Origin: Hypericum androsaemum
Taxonomy: Eukaryota > Streptophyta > Magnoliopsida > Malpighiales > Hypericaceae
DNA length: 64,000 nucleotides
NCBI GenBank assembly: GCA_963995505.1
Contig: OZ023186.1
Coordinates: forward strand, 12,159,570-12,223,569
Reading direction: 5' to 3'
The notes under the pieces are model-generated. The model saw only the letters and a program-made list of their open reading frames with translations. It searched no databases and was not told where the DNA came from. Shown here piece by piece: positions 1-11,434 of the stretch. Both the position numbers and the translations under genes were made by a program. Each line of letters begins with the position of its first letter. Position 1 is the first letter of the stretch.

Positions 1-335
1 AGGCAAGAAAAGGCAAGGAATGGCAAGAAAAGGAAAGATAAGGCAAGAAAAGGCAAGGAAATGGAAAGACTAGGCAAGAAAAGGATAGAAAAGGTAGTAA
101 AAGGAAAGAAAAGGAAAGAAAAGGCATGGAAAAGGCTTGAAAAGGCAAGAAAAGGAAAGATAAGGCAAGAAAATGCAAGAAAAGGCAAAAAAAGGAAAGA
201 AAGGGCAAGGAAAAGGATAGATAAGGCAAAATAATGCCAAATAAGGCAAGAAAAGGAAAGATAAGGCAAGAAAAGGCATGGAAAAGGCAAGAAAAGGAAA
301 GATAAGGCATGAAAAGGTAAGAAAATGAAAGAAAG
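1..335 (+). repeat. Decameric purine satellite, left edge
   Basis: Tandem, diverged copies of a ~10-bp purine unit (AAAAGGCAAG and variants ending GGAAAG or GGCATG). The phase holds for several units and then slips by one base. The stretch continues beyond the left window edge. It is the same sequence as 5498-5832 with small differences, because both lie just upstream of duplicated solo LTRs. Nothing gene-like is present. The minus-strand frame of about 70 codons here is an effect of pyrimidine-only codons. Confidence 0.95.
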
Positions 336-675
336 TGATGTGAAGCTACAAGACTCACAGCAAGTGCAAGTACCAATTGGGCCGATGACACGAGCAAGAG
401 CCAAAACGTTTCAAGCAGAACTTAATGGATTAATGCAAGAAGTCTGGGCTCAAGCCAGTGTGTACAAGTGCAAGGACGTGCATGAGGCCCATGCAAAGCC
501 CATGCACGTGATAGAGCTATTTTGGAAGCTTGACATGCACGTAAACTTCTGGATGCATGCACACATTGAGAATCAAGAAGAATCAGCCTATTTATTCCGT
601 GCATCTACTTGTTTAGGACGTGCAGCTATTAGTTATTCTATTAGATATTATTTGCTTAGATTATTTCTTATTTAG
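336..675 (+). pseudogene. Polyprotein C-terminal tail encoded in LTR a
   Basis: An open frame from 325 to 675 whose first four codons are satellite. It carries a basic tail with the motif PIGPMTRARAK followed by a helix-like segment GLMQEVWAQ. I recognise this type of tail from the extreme C-terminus of plant Ty3/gypsy polyproteins, downstream of integrase. Copies c and d end at a stop after ILEA. Copies a and b lack one G in the codon run after HVIE, which shifts the frame and extends it by about 45 unrelated codons. No catalytic domain is present. Without the rest of pol the fragment has no function I can defend. Confidence 0.65.
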
Positions 676-785
676 TTGAATAATTTGGCCAGAATATCCT
701 TAGATTAGGAAAGAGAGTTTTGGCCAGCCTTTGAACTCCTTTTTAGGAGTTAGCTTGTTTAGGAATACTTTGGTACTTTGGAGCC

Positions 786-812
786 TATATAAGGAGGTCT
801 CCTAGCAATAAA
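786..812 (+). promoter_or_regulatory. LTR a TATA box and polyadenylation signal
   Basis: TATATAA at 786-792 and AATAAA at 807-812, only about 15 bp apart. A short inverted repeat (AGGAG-GT-CTCCT) lies between them. This is the expected U3/R core of an LTR. The same arrangement recurs in LTRs b, c and d. Confidence 0.7.
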
Positions 813-1102
813 AGGGGACGAACTTTTGAGATTAATAATTTTTGTGAGTTAAGATACTCCTTGTGTGTTCTTGCTAATTGCTGGATTGCTTAGCTTGAGC
901 GAAAACTTTTCACTTATCAAACGATTCTTCCATCATCGTTTGTGGAGTGATTCGACTTGGACCATAGGTTTACGAAACTCCATTGCTTGGGTTGCAGTTC
1001 TTCCAAACCAAGGTTCTGGCAAGGCTCGAGTTCGTGGGTTGCGGTCTATTCCATCCAAAGTAGCACGGTCCGTTGTGAACCTTCCTGCCGAGGTTCATAT
1101 CA

Positions 1103-4100
1103 TAAAGGGCGAGGATAAGGCATGAAAAGGCAACATAAGGCAACAAAAGGAAAGAAAGGGCAAGGAAAAGGAAAGAAAGGGCAAGGAAAAGGAAAGATAA
1201 GGCAAGATAAAGAAAGAAAATGAAAGAAAAGGTAAGATAAGGAAAGAACATGCAATATAAGGAAAACAAAGGGATGGAAATGCAAGAAAAGGAAAGAAAA
1301 TGAAAGATGAGGCAAGAAAAGACAAAATAAGGCAAGAAAAGGAAGAAAAGGCATGGAAAAAGCAACAAAAGGCAAGAAAAGCGAAGATAAGGAAAGAAAA
1401 GGCATGAAATGGCAAGAAAAGGCAAAGTAAGGCAAGAAAAGGTGGGATAAGGAACGAAAAGGCAAGAGAAGGCAAGAAAAGGCAAGAAAAAGGAAAGAAA
1501 TAGGAAAGAAAAGGCAAGAAAAGGAAAGAAAAGGAAAGAAAAAGAAAGACAAGGCAAGAAAAGGAAAGGAAAAGGCATAAAAAGGCAAGAAAAGGCATGA
1601 AAAGGTAAGAAAAGGCAAGATATGGCAAGAAAAGGATAGATAAGGCAAGAAAAGGAAAGATAAGACAAGATAAGGCAAGAAAAAGCTAGATAAGGCAAGA
1701 AACAGCAAGAAAAGGCATGAAAATGCAAGATAAGGTAAGAAAACTCAAGATAAGGAATAAAAATGCAAGATAAGACAGGAAAAGCCAAGAAAAGGCAAGA
1801 AAAGACATGAAAAGGTTAGAAAAGGCAAGAAAATGCAAGATGAGTCAAGAAAATGTAAGAAAAGGCAAGATAAGGTAAGAAAAGGCATGGAAAGGCATGA
1901 AAAGGTAAAAAAAGGAAAGATAATGCAAGAAAAGACATGAAAAGGCAAGAAAATAAAAGAAAAGGCAAGGAAAATGCAAGAAAAGGCAAGATAAGGAAAG
2001 AAAAGGCATGGAAAAGGCAAGAAAAAGCAGGAAAAGGAACAAAAAGGCAAGAAAAGGCAAGAAAAAGGAATGAAAAGGCAAGGAAATGGAATGAAAATGT
2101 AAGATAAGGCAAGAAAAGGCAAGGAAAAGGCAAGGAAAAGGCAAGATAAGGAACCAAAAGGCAAGATAAGGCAAGAAAAGGAAAATAAGGCAAGAAATGG
2201 GAATAAAAGGAAAGATAAGTCAAGAAAAGACAAGAAAAGGAAAGAAAAGGAAAGATAAGGCAAGATCAGTAAAGAAAAGGCAAGATAAGGCCAGAAAAGG
2301 TAAGGACAAGCTAAGAAAAGGCAAGAAAAGGAAAGAAAAGGCATGAAAAAGGCAATATAAGGCCATAAAAGGCAAGATAAGGCATGAAAAGGCATGAAAA
2401 GACAAGAAATGGCAAGAAAAGTCAAGAAAAGGCAAGATTAGCCAAGAAAAGGCATGGAAAAGGCATAAAAAGACAAGAAAAGGAAAGATAAGGCAAGAAA
2501 AGGTATGAAAAGGCAAGAAAAGGCAAGCAAAAGGCAAGAACCAAGATAAGGCAAGAAAAGGAAAGAAAAGGCAAGAAAAATGCAAGAAAATGCAAGATAA
2601 GGAAAGAAAAGGCATAGAAATGGCATGAAAAGGAAAGAAAAGGCAACATAAGGCAACATAAGGCAAGAAAAGGGATGAAAAGAAAATAAAAGGCAAGAAA
2701 AGGCAAGAAAATGCAAGGAAAAGGAATGAAGAGGTAAGAAATGGCAAGATAAGGCAAGAAAAGGCAAGGAAAGGCAAGAAAAGGCAAGGAAAGGCAAGAA
2801 AAATGAGAAAAAGGCAAGAAAGGGGATGAAAAGGGAAGGAATAGATTAAAAAGGCAAGGAAATGATGAAAAGGCAAGAAAAGGAATGAAAAGACAAGAAA
2901 AGGCAAGGAAGTAAGATAAGGCAAGAAAAGACAAGGAAAAGGAAAAGAAAAGGCAAGAAAAGGCAGGTAAAGGAAAGAAAAACGAAGAAAAAAGGTATGA
3001 AAAGGCAAGAAAAGGAAAGAAAGGGCAAGGAAAAGATAAGAAAAGGCAAGAAAAGGCAAGATAAGGCAAGAAAAGGAAAGAAAAGATAAGATAAGGCAAG
3101 AAAACGCAAGATAAGGCAAGAAAAGGGAAGGAAAGGCAAGAAATGGAAAGAAAATGAAAGATGAGGCAAGAAAAGGAAAAATAAGGCATGAAAAGGCAAT
3201 GAAAAGGAAAGAAAAGGCAAGATAAGGAAAGAAAAGGCAAGAAAAGGCATGAAAAGTCTAGAAAATGAAAGAAAATGAAAGAAAAGGCAAAAAAGGCATA
3301 AAAAGGCAAGAAAAGGCAAGATAAGGTAAGAAAAGGCAAGGTAAGGAATGAAAAGGCAAGATAAAGCCAAGAAAAGGAAAGAAAAGTTAAGAAAAGCCAA
3401 GAAAATGAAAGAAAAGGAAAAAAAAGAAAGATAAGGCAAGAAAAGGTAAGAAAAAGCAAGGCAATAGAATGAAAAGGCAAGGAAAAGGCAAGAAAAGGTA
3501 AGAAAAGGCAAGAAAAGGCAAGAAAAGGCAAGAAAATGCAAGAAAAAGGAACGAAAAGCCAAGAAAAGGCAAGATAAGGCAAGAAAAGGCTAGGAAAGGT
3601 AAGAAAAGAAAAGATAAGGCAAGAAAAGGCAAGGAATGGCAAGAAAAGGAAAGGAAAAGGCATAAAAAGGCAAGAAAAGGAAAGGAAATGGAAAGATAAG
3701 GCAAGATATGGCAAGAAAAGGATAGATAAGGCAAGAAAAGGAAAGATAAGACAAGATAAGGCAAGAAAAAGCTAGATAAGGCAAGAAACGGCAAGAAAAG
3801 GCAAGAAAAGGCATGAAAATGCAAGATAAGGTAAGAAAACTCAAGATAAGGAATAAAAATGCAAGATAAGGCAGGAAAAGCCAAGAAAAGACATGAAAAG
3901 GTTAGAAAAGGCAAGAAAATGCAAGATGAGTCAAGAAAAGGTAAGAAAAGGCAAGATAAGGTAAGAAAAGGCATGGAATGGCATGAAAAAGCAGGAAAAG
4001 GAACAAAAAGGCAAGAAAAGGCAAGAAAAAGGAATGAAAAGGCAAGGAAATGGAATGAAAATGTAAGATAAGGCAAGAAAAGGCAAGGAAAAGGCAAGGA

Positions 4101-5832
4101 AAAGGCAAGATAAGGAACCAAAAGGCAAGATAAGGCAAGAAAAGGAAAATAAGGCAAGAAACGGGAAGAAAAGGAAAGATAAGTCAAGAAAAGGCAAGAA
4201 AAGAAAAGAAAAGGAAAGATAAGGCAAGATCAGTAAAGAAAAGGCAAGATAAGGCCAGAAAAGGAAAGGACAAGCTAAGAAAAGGCATGAAAATAAAAGA
4301 AAAGGCATGAAAAGGCATGGAAAAGGCAATATAAGGCCAGAAAAGGCAAGATAAGGCATGAAAAGGCAAGAAATGGCAAGAAAAGTCATGAAAAGATAAG
4401 AAAAGGAAAGAAAAGGCAAGAACCAAGATAAGGCAAGAAAAGGCAAGAAAAATGCAAGAAAATGCAAGATAAGGAAAGAAAAGGCATAGAAATGGCATGA
4501 AAAGGCAAGAAATGGCAACATAAGGCAAGAAAAGGCAAGAAAAGGGATGAAAAGAAAATAAAAGGCAAGAAAAGGCAAGAAAATGCAAGGAAAAGAAATG
4601 AAGAGGTAAGAAAAGGCAAGATAAGGCAAGAAAAGGCAAGGAAAGGCAAGAAAAGGCAAGGAAAGGTAAGAAAAATGATAAAAAGGCAAGAAAGGGGATG
4701 AAAAGGGAAGGAATAGATTAAAAAGGCAAGGAAATGATGAAAAGGCAAGAAAAGGAATGAAAAGACAAGAAAAGGCAAGGAAGTAAGATAAGGCAAGAAA
4801 AGACAAGGAAAAGGAAAAGAAAAGGCAAGAAAAGGAAAGAAAAGGCAGGTAAAGGAAAGAAAAAGGAAGAAAAGGTATGAAAAGGCAAGAAAAGGAAAGA
4901 AAGGGCAAGGAAAAGGTAAGAAAAGGAAAGAAAAGGCAAGATAAGGCAAGAAAAGGAAAGAAAAGACAAATAAGGCAAGAAAACGCAAGATAAGGCAAGA
5001 AAATGGAAGGAAAGGCAAGAAATGGAAAGAAAATGAATGATGAGGCAAGAAAAGGAAAAATAAGGCATGAAAAGGCAATGAAAAGGAAAGAAAAGGCAAG
5101 ATAAGGAAAGAAAAGGCAAGAAAAGGCATGAAAAGTCTAGAAAATGAAAGAAAATGAAAGAAAAGTCAAAAAAGGCATAAAAAGGCAAGAAAAGGCAAGA
5201 TAAGGTAAGAAAAGGCAAGGTAAGGAATGAAAAGACAAGATAAAGCCAAGAAAAGGAAAAAAAAGTTAAGAAAAGCCAAGAAAATGAAAGAAAAGGAAAA
5301 AAAAGAAAGATAAGGCAAGAAAAGGTAAGAAAAAGCAAGGAAATAGAATGAAAAGGCAAGGAAAAGGCAAGAAAAGGTAAGAAAAGGCAAGATAAGGCAA
5401 GAAAAGGCAAGAAAAGGGAAGAAAATGCAAGAAAAAGGAACGAAAAGCCAAGAAAATGCAAGATAAGGCAAGGAAAGGTAAGAAAAGAAAAGATAAGGCA
5501 AGAAAAGGCAAGGAATGGCAAGAAAAGAAAAGATAAGGCAAGGAAATGGAAAGACAAGGCAAGAAAAGGATAGAAAAGGTAGGAAAAGGAAAGAAAAGGA
5601 AAGAAAAGGCATGGAAAAGGCTTGAAAAGGCAAGAAAAGGAAAGATAAGGCAAGAAAATGCAAGAAAAGGCAAAAAAAAAGGAAAGAAAGGGCAAGGAAA
5701 AGGATAGATAAGGCAAAATAATGCCAAATAAGGCAAGAAAAGGAAAGATAAGGCAAGAAAAGGCATGGAAAAGGTAAGAAAAGGAAAGATAAGGCAAGAA
5801 AAGGCATGAAAAGGTAAGAAAATGAAAGAAAG
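1103..5832 (+). repeat. Decameric purine satellite between solo LTRs a and b
   Basis: About 4.7 kb of the 10-bp purine unit. Diagnostic variants show longer-range order. The string CTCAAGATAAGGAATAAA occurs here near 1744 and 3840 and again near 7210 and 9634. GGCAAGAACCAAGATAAGG occurs near 2534 and 4418 and again near 8000 and 8562. The region thus contains an internal ~2.1-kb duplication and is itself part of a ~5.5-kb duplication. No gene is seen. All long minus-strand frames are low-complexity Phe/Leu/Pro/Ser/Cys strings. Confidence 0.95.
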
Positions 5833-6172
5833 TGATGTGAAGCTACAAGACTCACAGCAAGTGCAAGTACCAATTGGGCCGATGACACAAGCAAGAGCCA
5901 AAATGTTTCAAGCAGAACTTAATGGATTAATGCAAGAAGTCTGGGCTCAAGCCAGTGTGTACAAGTGCAAGGACGTGCATGAGGCCCATGCAAAGCCCAT
6001 GCACGTGATAGAGCTATTTTGGAAGCTTGACATGCACGTAAACTTCTGGATGCATGCACACATGGAGAATCAAGAAGAATCAGCCGATGTAGTTCGTGCA
6101 TCTACTTGTTTAGGACGTGCAGCTATTAGTTATTCTATTAGATATTATTTGCTTAGATTATTTCTTATTTAG
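5833..6172 (+). pseudogene. Polyprotein C-terminal tail encoded in LTR b
   Basis: The same Ty3/gypsy tail as in LTR a (PIGPMTQARAK here, with an Arg-to-Gln change). It has the same one-base loss that carries the frame past the normal ILEA stop to 6172. The shared lesion is further evidence that a and b descend from one insertion. Confidence 0.65.
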
Positions 6173-6282
6173 TTGAATAATTCGGCCAGAATATCCTTAG
6201 ATTAGGAAAGAGAGTTTTCGCCAGCCTTTGAACTCCTTTTTAGGAGTTAGCTTGTTTAGGAATACTTTGGTACTTTGGAGCC

Positions 6283-6309
6283 TATATAAGGAGGTCTCCT
6301 AGCAATAAA
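6283..6309 (+). promoter_or_regulatory. LTR b TATA box and polyadenylation signal
   Basis: TATATAA at 6283-6289 and AATAAA at 6304-6309, in the same positions as in LTR a. Confidence 0.7.
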
Positions 6310-6599
6310 AGGGGACGAACTTTTGAGATTAATAATTTTTGTGAGTTAAAATACTCCTTGTGTGTTCTTGCTAATTGCTGGATTGCTTAGCTTGAGCGAA
6401 AACTTTTCACTTATCAAACGATTCTTCCATCATCGTTTGTGGCGTGATTCGACTTGGACCATAGGTTCACGAAACTCCATTGCTTGGGTTGCAGTTCTTC
6501 CAAACCAAGGTTCTGGCAAGGCTCGAGTTCGTGGGTTGCGGTCTGTTCCATCCAAAGTAGCACGGTCCGTTGTGAACCTTCCTGCCGAGGTTCATATCA

Positions 6600-9500
6600 G
6601 AAAGGGCAAGGATAAGGCAAGAAAAGGCAACATAAGGCAACAAAAGGAAAGAAAGGGCAAGGAAAAGGAAAGATAAGGCAAGATAAAGCAAGAAAATGAA
6701 AGAAAAGGTAAGATAAGGAAAGAACAGGCAATATAAGGAAAACAAAGGGAAGGAAATGCAAGAAAAGGAAAGAAAATGAAAGATGAGGCAAGAAAAGACA
6801 AAATAAGGCAAGAAAAGGAAGAAAAGGCATGGAAAAAGCAACAAAAGGCAAGATAAGGAAAGAAAAGGCATGAAATGGCAAGAAAAGGCAAAGTAAGGCA
6901 AGAAAAGGTAGGATAAGGAATGAAAAGGCAAGAGAAGGCAAGAAAAGGCAAGAAAAAGGAAAGAAAAAGGCAAGAAAAGGCAAGAAAAGGAAAGAAAAAG
7001 AAAGACAAGGCAAGAAAAGGAAAGGAAAAGGCATAAAAAGGAAAGAAAAGGCATGAAAAGGTTAGAAAAGGCAAGATATGGCAAGAAAAGGATAGATAAG
7101 GCAAGAAAAGGAAAGATAAGACAATATAAGGCAAGAAAGAGCTAGATAAGGCAAGAAACGGTTAGAAAAGGCAAGAAAAGGCATGAAAATGCAAGATAAG
7201 GTAAGAAAACTCAAGATAAGGAATAAAAATGCAAGATAAGGTAGGAAAAGCCAAGAAAAGGCAAGAAAAGACATGAAAATGTTAGAAAAGGCAAGAAAAT
7301 GCAAGATGAGTCAAGAAAAGGTAAGAAAAGGCAAGATAAGGTAAGAAAAGGCATGGAAAGGCATGAAAAGGCAAAAAAAGGAAAGATAATGCAAGAAAAG
7401 ACATGAAAAGGCAAGATAATAAAAGAAAAGGCAAGGAAAATGCAAGAAAAGACAAGATAAGGAAAGAAAAGGCATGGAAAAGGCAAGAAAAAGCAGGAAA
7501 AGGAACAAAAAGGCAAGAAAAGGCAAGAAAAAGGAATGAAAAGGCAAGGAAATGGAATGAAAATGTAAGATAAGGCAAGAAAAGGCAAGGAAAAGGCAAG
7601 ATAAGGAACCAAAAGGCAAGAAAAGGCAAGAAAAGGAAAATAAGGCGAGAAACGGGAAGAAAAGGAAAGATAAGTCAAGAAAAGGCAAGAAAAGGAAAGA
7701 AAAGGAAAGATAAGGCAAGATAAGTAAAGAAAAGGCAAGATAAGGCCAGAAAAGGAAAGGACAAGCTAAGAAAAGGCAAGAAAAGGAAAGAAAAGGCATG
7801 AAAAGGCATGGAAAAGGCAATATAAGGCCAGAAAAGGCAAGATAAGGCATGAAAAGGCAAGAAATGACAAGAAAAGTCAAGAGAAGGCAAGATTAGGCAA
7901 GAAAAGGCATGGAAAAGGCATAAAAAGACAAGAAAAGGAAAGATAAGGCAAGAAAAGGTATGAAAAGGCAAGAAAAGGAAAGAAAAGGCAAGCAAAAGGC
8001 AAGAACCAAGATAAGGTAAGGAATGAAAAGGCAAGATAAAGCAAAGAAAAGGAAAGAAAAGTCAAGAAAAGCCAAGAAAATGAAAGAAAAGGAAAAAAAA
8101 GAAAGATAAGGCAAGAAAAGGTAAGAAAAAGGAAGGAAATAGAATGAAAAGGCAAGAAAAGGTAAGAAAAGGCAAGATAAGGTAAGAAAAGGCAAGAAAA
8201 GGAAAGAAAGGGAAAGATAAGGCAAGAAAAGGGAAGATAAGGCAAAAAAGGAAAGAAAAGGCAAGAAAAGGCATGGAAAAGGTAAGAAAAGGCAAGAAAA
8301 AGGAAAAATAAGGCAATAAAAGGCAAGGAAAAGGCAAGAAAGGCATGACAAGGCAAGAAATGGCCAGAAAAAGAAAGATAAGTCAAGAAAAGGCAAGATA
8401 AGGCAAGAAAAAGCAACAAAAGGCAAGATAAGGCAAGCTAAGGCAAGAAAAGGCAAGAAAATGAAAGATCCGGCAAGAAAAGGCATGTAAAAGGCATAAA
8501 AAGGCAAGAAAAGGAAAGATAAGGCAAGAAAAGCGATGGAAAGGCAAGAAAAGGAAAGAAAAGGCAAGAACCAAGATAAGGCAAGAAAAGGAAAGATAAG
8601 AAAAGAAAAGGCATGGAAATGGCATGAAAAGGCAAGGAAAAGGCAAGAAAAGGCAAGAAAAGGCAAGGAAAGGCAAGAAAAGGAAAGATAAGGCAAGAAA
8701 AGGCAAGGAAATGGAAAGAAAAGGCAAGAAAAGGTAAGAAAAGGAAAGAAAAGGCATGGAAAAGGCTTGAAAAGGCAAGAAAAGGAAAGATAAGGCAAGA
8801 AAATGCATGAAAAGGCAAAAAAAAGAAAGAAAGGGCAAGGAAAAGGAAAAAAAGGCAAAATAAGGCCAGATAAGGCAAGAAAAGGAAAGATAAGGCAAGA
8901 AAAGGCATGGAAAAGGAAAGAAAAGGAAAGATAAGGCAAGAAAAGGCATGAAAAGGCAACAAAAGGAAAGAAAGGGCAAGGAAAAGGAAAGATAAGGCAA
9001 GTTAAAGCAAGAAAAGGAAAGAAAAGGTAAGAAAAGAAAAGGCAAGATAAGGAAAGAAATGGGAAGCAAATGCAAGAAAAGGAAAGAAAATGAAAGATGA
9101 GGCAAGAAAAGGCAAAATAAGGTAAGAAAAGGAAGAAAAGGCATGGAAAAAGTAAGAAAATGCTAGATAAGGAAAGAAAAGGCATGTAAAAAACATGAAA
9201 AGCAAAGAAAAGGCATAAAATGGCAAGAAAAGGTAGGATAAGGAACGAAAAGGCAACATAATGCAAGAAAAGGCAAGAAAAAAGAAACAAAAAGGCAAGA
9301 AAAGGCAAGAAAAGGAAAGAAAAGGAAAGAAAAAGAAAGACAAGGCAAGAAAAGGAAAGGAAAAGGCATAAAAAGGCAAGAAAAGGTATGAAAAGGTAAG
9401 AAAAGGCAAGATAAGGCAAGAAAGGACAGATAAGGCATGAAAAGGAAAGATAAGGCAAGATAAGGCAAGAAAGGACAGATAAGGCATGAAAAGGAAAGAT

Positions 9501-11434
9501 AAGGCAAGATAAGGCAAGAAAAGGCTAGATAAGGCAAGAAAAGGAAAGGAAAAGGAAAGATAAGGCAAGATAAGGCAAAAAATGGCAAGAAAAGGCATGA
9601 GAAGGCATGAAAATGCAAGATAAGGTAAGAAAACTCAAGATAAGGAATAAAAATGCAAGATAAGGCAGGAAAAGCCAAGAAAAGGCAAGAAAAGACATGA
9701 AAAGGTTAGAAAAGGCAAGAAAATGCAAGATAAGTCAAGAAAAGGTAAGAAAAGGCAAGATAAGGTAAGAAAAGGCGTGGAAAGGCATGAAAAGGTAAGA
9801 AAAGGAAAGATAATGCAAGAAAAGGCAAGAAAATTAAAGAAAAGGCAAGGAAAATGCAAGAAAAGGCAAGATAAGGAAAGAAATGGCATGGAAAAGGCAA
9901 GAAAAAGTAAGAAAAGGAACGAAAAGGAAAGAAAAGGCATGAAAAAGGAATGAAAAAGCAAGGAAATGGAATGAAATGGTAAGATAAGGCACGAAAAGGA
10001 AAGAAAAGGCATGGAAAAGGCAAAGAAAAGGCAAGATAAGGCAACGAAAGGCAAGATAAGGCAAGATAAGGAAAGATAAGGCAATAAAAGGCTAGAAAAG
10101 GAAAGATAAGGTAAGAAAAGGCAAGGAAAAGGAAATAAAATGAAAGAAAAGGCAAGAAAAGGCAAGGAAAAGGAAAAAAAGGAAAGAAAAGGCAATGAAA
10201 AGGAAAAAAAGGAAAGAAAAGGCAAGAACAGGCAAGGAAGAGGCAAGCAAAAGGAAACAAAAGGAAAGAAAAGGCAAGGAAAAGAAAAAAAAAGGAAAGA
10301 AAAGGCAAGGAAAAGAAAAAAAAAGGAAAGAAAAGGCAAGAACAGGCAAGGAAGAGGCAAGATAAGGCAAGAAAAGGCATGAAAAGTCAAGAAAACAAAA
10401 GAAAAGGCATGAAAAGGTAAGAAAAGGAAAGTTAGGAAAGAAAAGGTAGGAAAAGGCAAGAAAAGGAAAGAAAATGCAAGAAAAAGGCAAGAAAAGGAAA
10501 GAAAAGGCAAGGAAAAGGAATGAAAAGGTAAGAAAAGACAAGATAAGGTTAGATAAAGCAAGAAAAGGAAAGATAAGGCAAGGAAAAGAAAAGAAAAGGG
10601 AAGGGAAGACAACAAAAGGAAAGAAAATGAAAGTTGAGGCAAGAAAAGGCAAGATAAGATGAGAAAAGGTAAAACAATGCAAGAAAAAGGCAAGATAAGA
10701 CAAGAAAAGGCAAGATAGGGCAAGAAAAGGAAAGAAAAGTCAAGGAAATGCAAGATAAGGCAAGAAAAGGCAAGGAAAAGGCACAAAAAGGAAAGAAAAG
10801 GAAAGAAAAGGCTAGATAAGGAAAGAAAAGTCAAGAAAAGGGTAGGAAAAGGCAAGAAAAGGCATGGAAAAGGCAAGAAAAGGCAAGAAAAGGCAAGGAA
10901 AAGGCAAGAAAAGGAAAAAAAGGAAAGACAAGGTAAGAAAAGGCAAGAAAAAGGCATAAAAAGGTAAGAAAAGGCAAGCAAAGGCAAGGCACGGTAAGAA
11001 ATGCAAGGAAAAGGCAATAAAAGGATAGAAAGGGCAAGGAAAAGGCAAGAGAAGACAAGATAAGGCAAGATAAGGCAAGAAAAGTAAAGAAAAGGCAAAA
11101 TAAGGAAAGAAAAGCCAAGATAAGGCAAGATAAGACAAGAAAAGGGAAGGAAAGGCAAGAAAAGAAAAAAAAATGAAAGATGAGGCAAGAAAAGGGAAAA
11201 TAAGGCAAGAAAAGGAAAGAAAAGGCAAGTATAAGGCAAGATAAGGAAAGAAAAGGCAAGAGAAGGTAAGAGAGGGTGAGAAAAGGAAAGAAAAGGAAAG
11301 AAAAAGGCAAGAAATGGCAAGACAAGGCAAGAAAAGGTAAGCAAAGGGAAGAAAAGGCCAGAAAAGGAAAGAAAAGGAAAGGAAAGGAAAGAAAAGATAA
11401 GGCAAGATAAGGCAAGAAAAGGGAAGGAAAAGGG
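6600..11434 (+). repeat. Decameric purine satellite up to first strand switch
   Basis: About 4.8 kb of purine array. The first ~1.4 kb copies 1103-2550. Further right (about 10140-10340) the array is enriched in GGAAAAGAAAAAAAAGG-like units with longer A runs. The purine strand stops at 11434 and the next base begins a pyrimidine-strand array. No gene is present. Confidence 0.95.

Larger units (their letters stand above)
336..1102 (+). mobile_element. Solo LTR a of a Ty3/gypsy family
   Basis: A 767-bp unique island in the satellite. It begins TGATGTGA and ends TCATATCA, giving imperfect terminal inverted repeats with canonical TG...CA ends. It is flanked by GAAAG (331-335) and TAAAG (1103-1107), a 5-bp target duplication with one substitution. 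No primer-binding site, internal region or second LTR adjoins it, so it is best read as a solo LTR left by LTR-LTR recombination. It contains a polyprotein tail, a TATA box and a polyadenylation signal. LTR b (5833-6599) has the same length and differs by roughly 14 substitutions by eye. Confidence 0.85.
5833..6599 (+). mobile_element. Solo LTR b of a Ty3/gypsy family
   Basis: A 767-bp LTR with TGATGTGA at the start and TCATATCA at the end. It is flanked by an exact 5-bp duplication GAAAG (5828-5832 and 6600-6604). It has no internal region or partner LTR. It is the duplicate of LTR a, as flanking satellite on both sides is also shared. It is about 98% identical to LTR a by eye and clearly more distant from LTRs c and d. 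Confidence 0.88.
5498..8015 (+). repeat. Second copy of a ~5.5-kb higher-order unit
   Basis: 5498 to about 8015 repeats 1 to about 2550 in order: satellite, solo LTR, then satellite with the same rare variants. Small indels occur throughout. After about 8015 the copy resumes with sequence like that near 3340, so roughly 0.8 kb is missing relative to the first unit. Both LTRs carry the same GAAAG target duplication, which shows that one insertion was copied by duplication of the array. Confidence 0.8.

Noticed and set aside
1..335. Telomere or interstitial telomeric repeat
   Set aside because: The plant telomere unit TTTAGGG or its complement is absent; the unit is a decamer with GGCAAG.
1099..1112. 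Degenerate tRNA-iMet primer site (TATCAGA core) after the solo LTRs
   Set aside because: TATCA is the LTR end itself and the following bases are the target duplication and satellite; the match is coincidental with the LTR terminus.
970..1788. Minus-strand frame of 272 codons crossing from LTR a into satellite
   Set aside because: The non-repetitive part is antisense to the LTR and the rest is the pyrimidine artefact.
336..6599. Array 1103-5832 as the internal region of an element bounded by LTRs a and b
   Set aside because: LTR b (and, with one change, LTR a) has its own matching 5-bp flanks. LTR c has a different exact duplication on both sides. No primer-binding site or polypurine tract distinct from the array is present. 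Solo LTRs plus segmental duplication explain this better.
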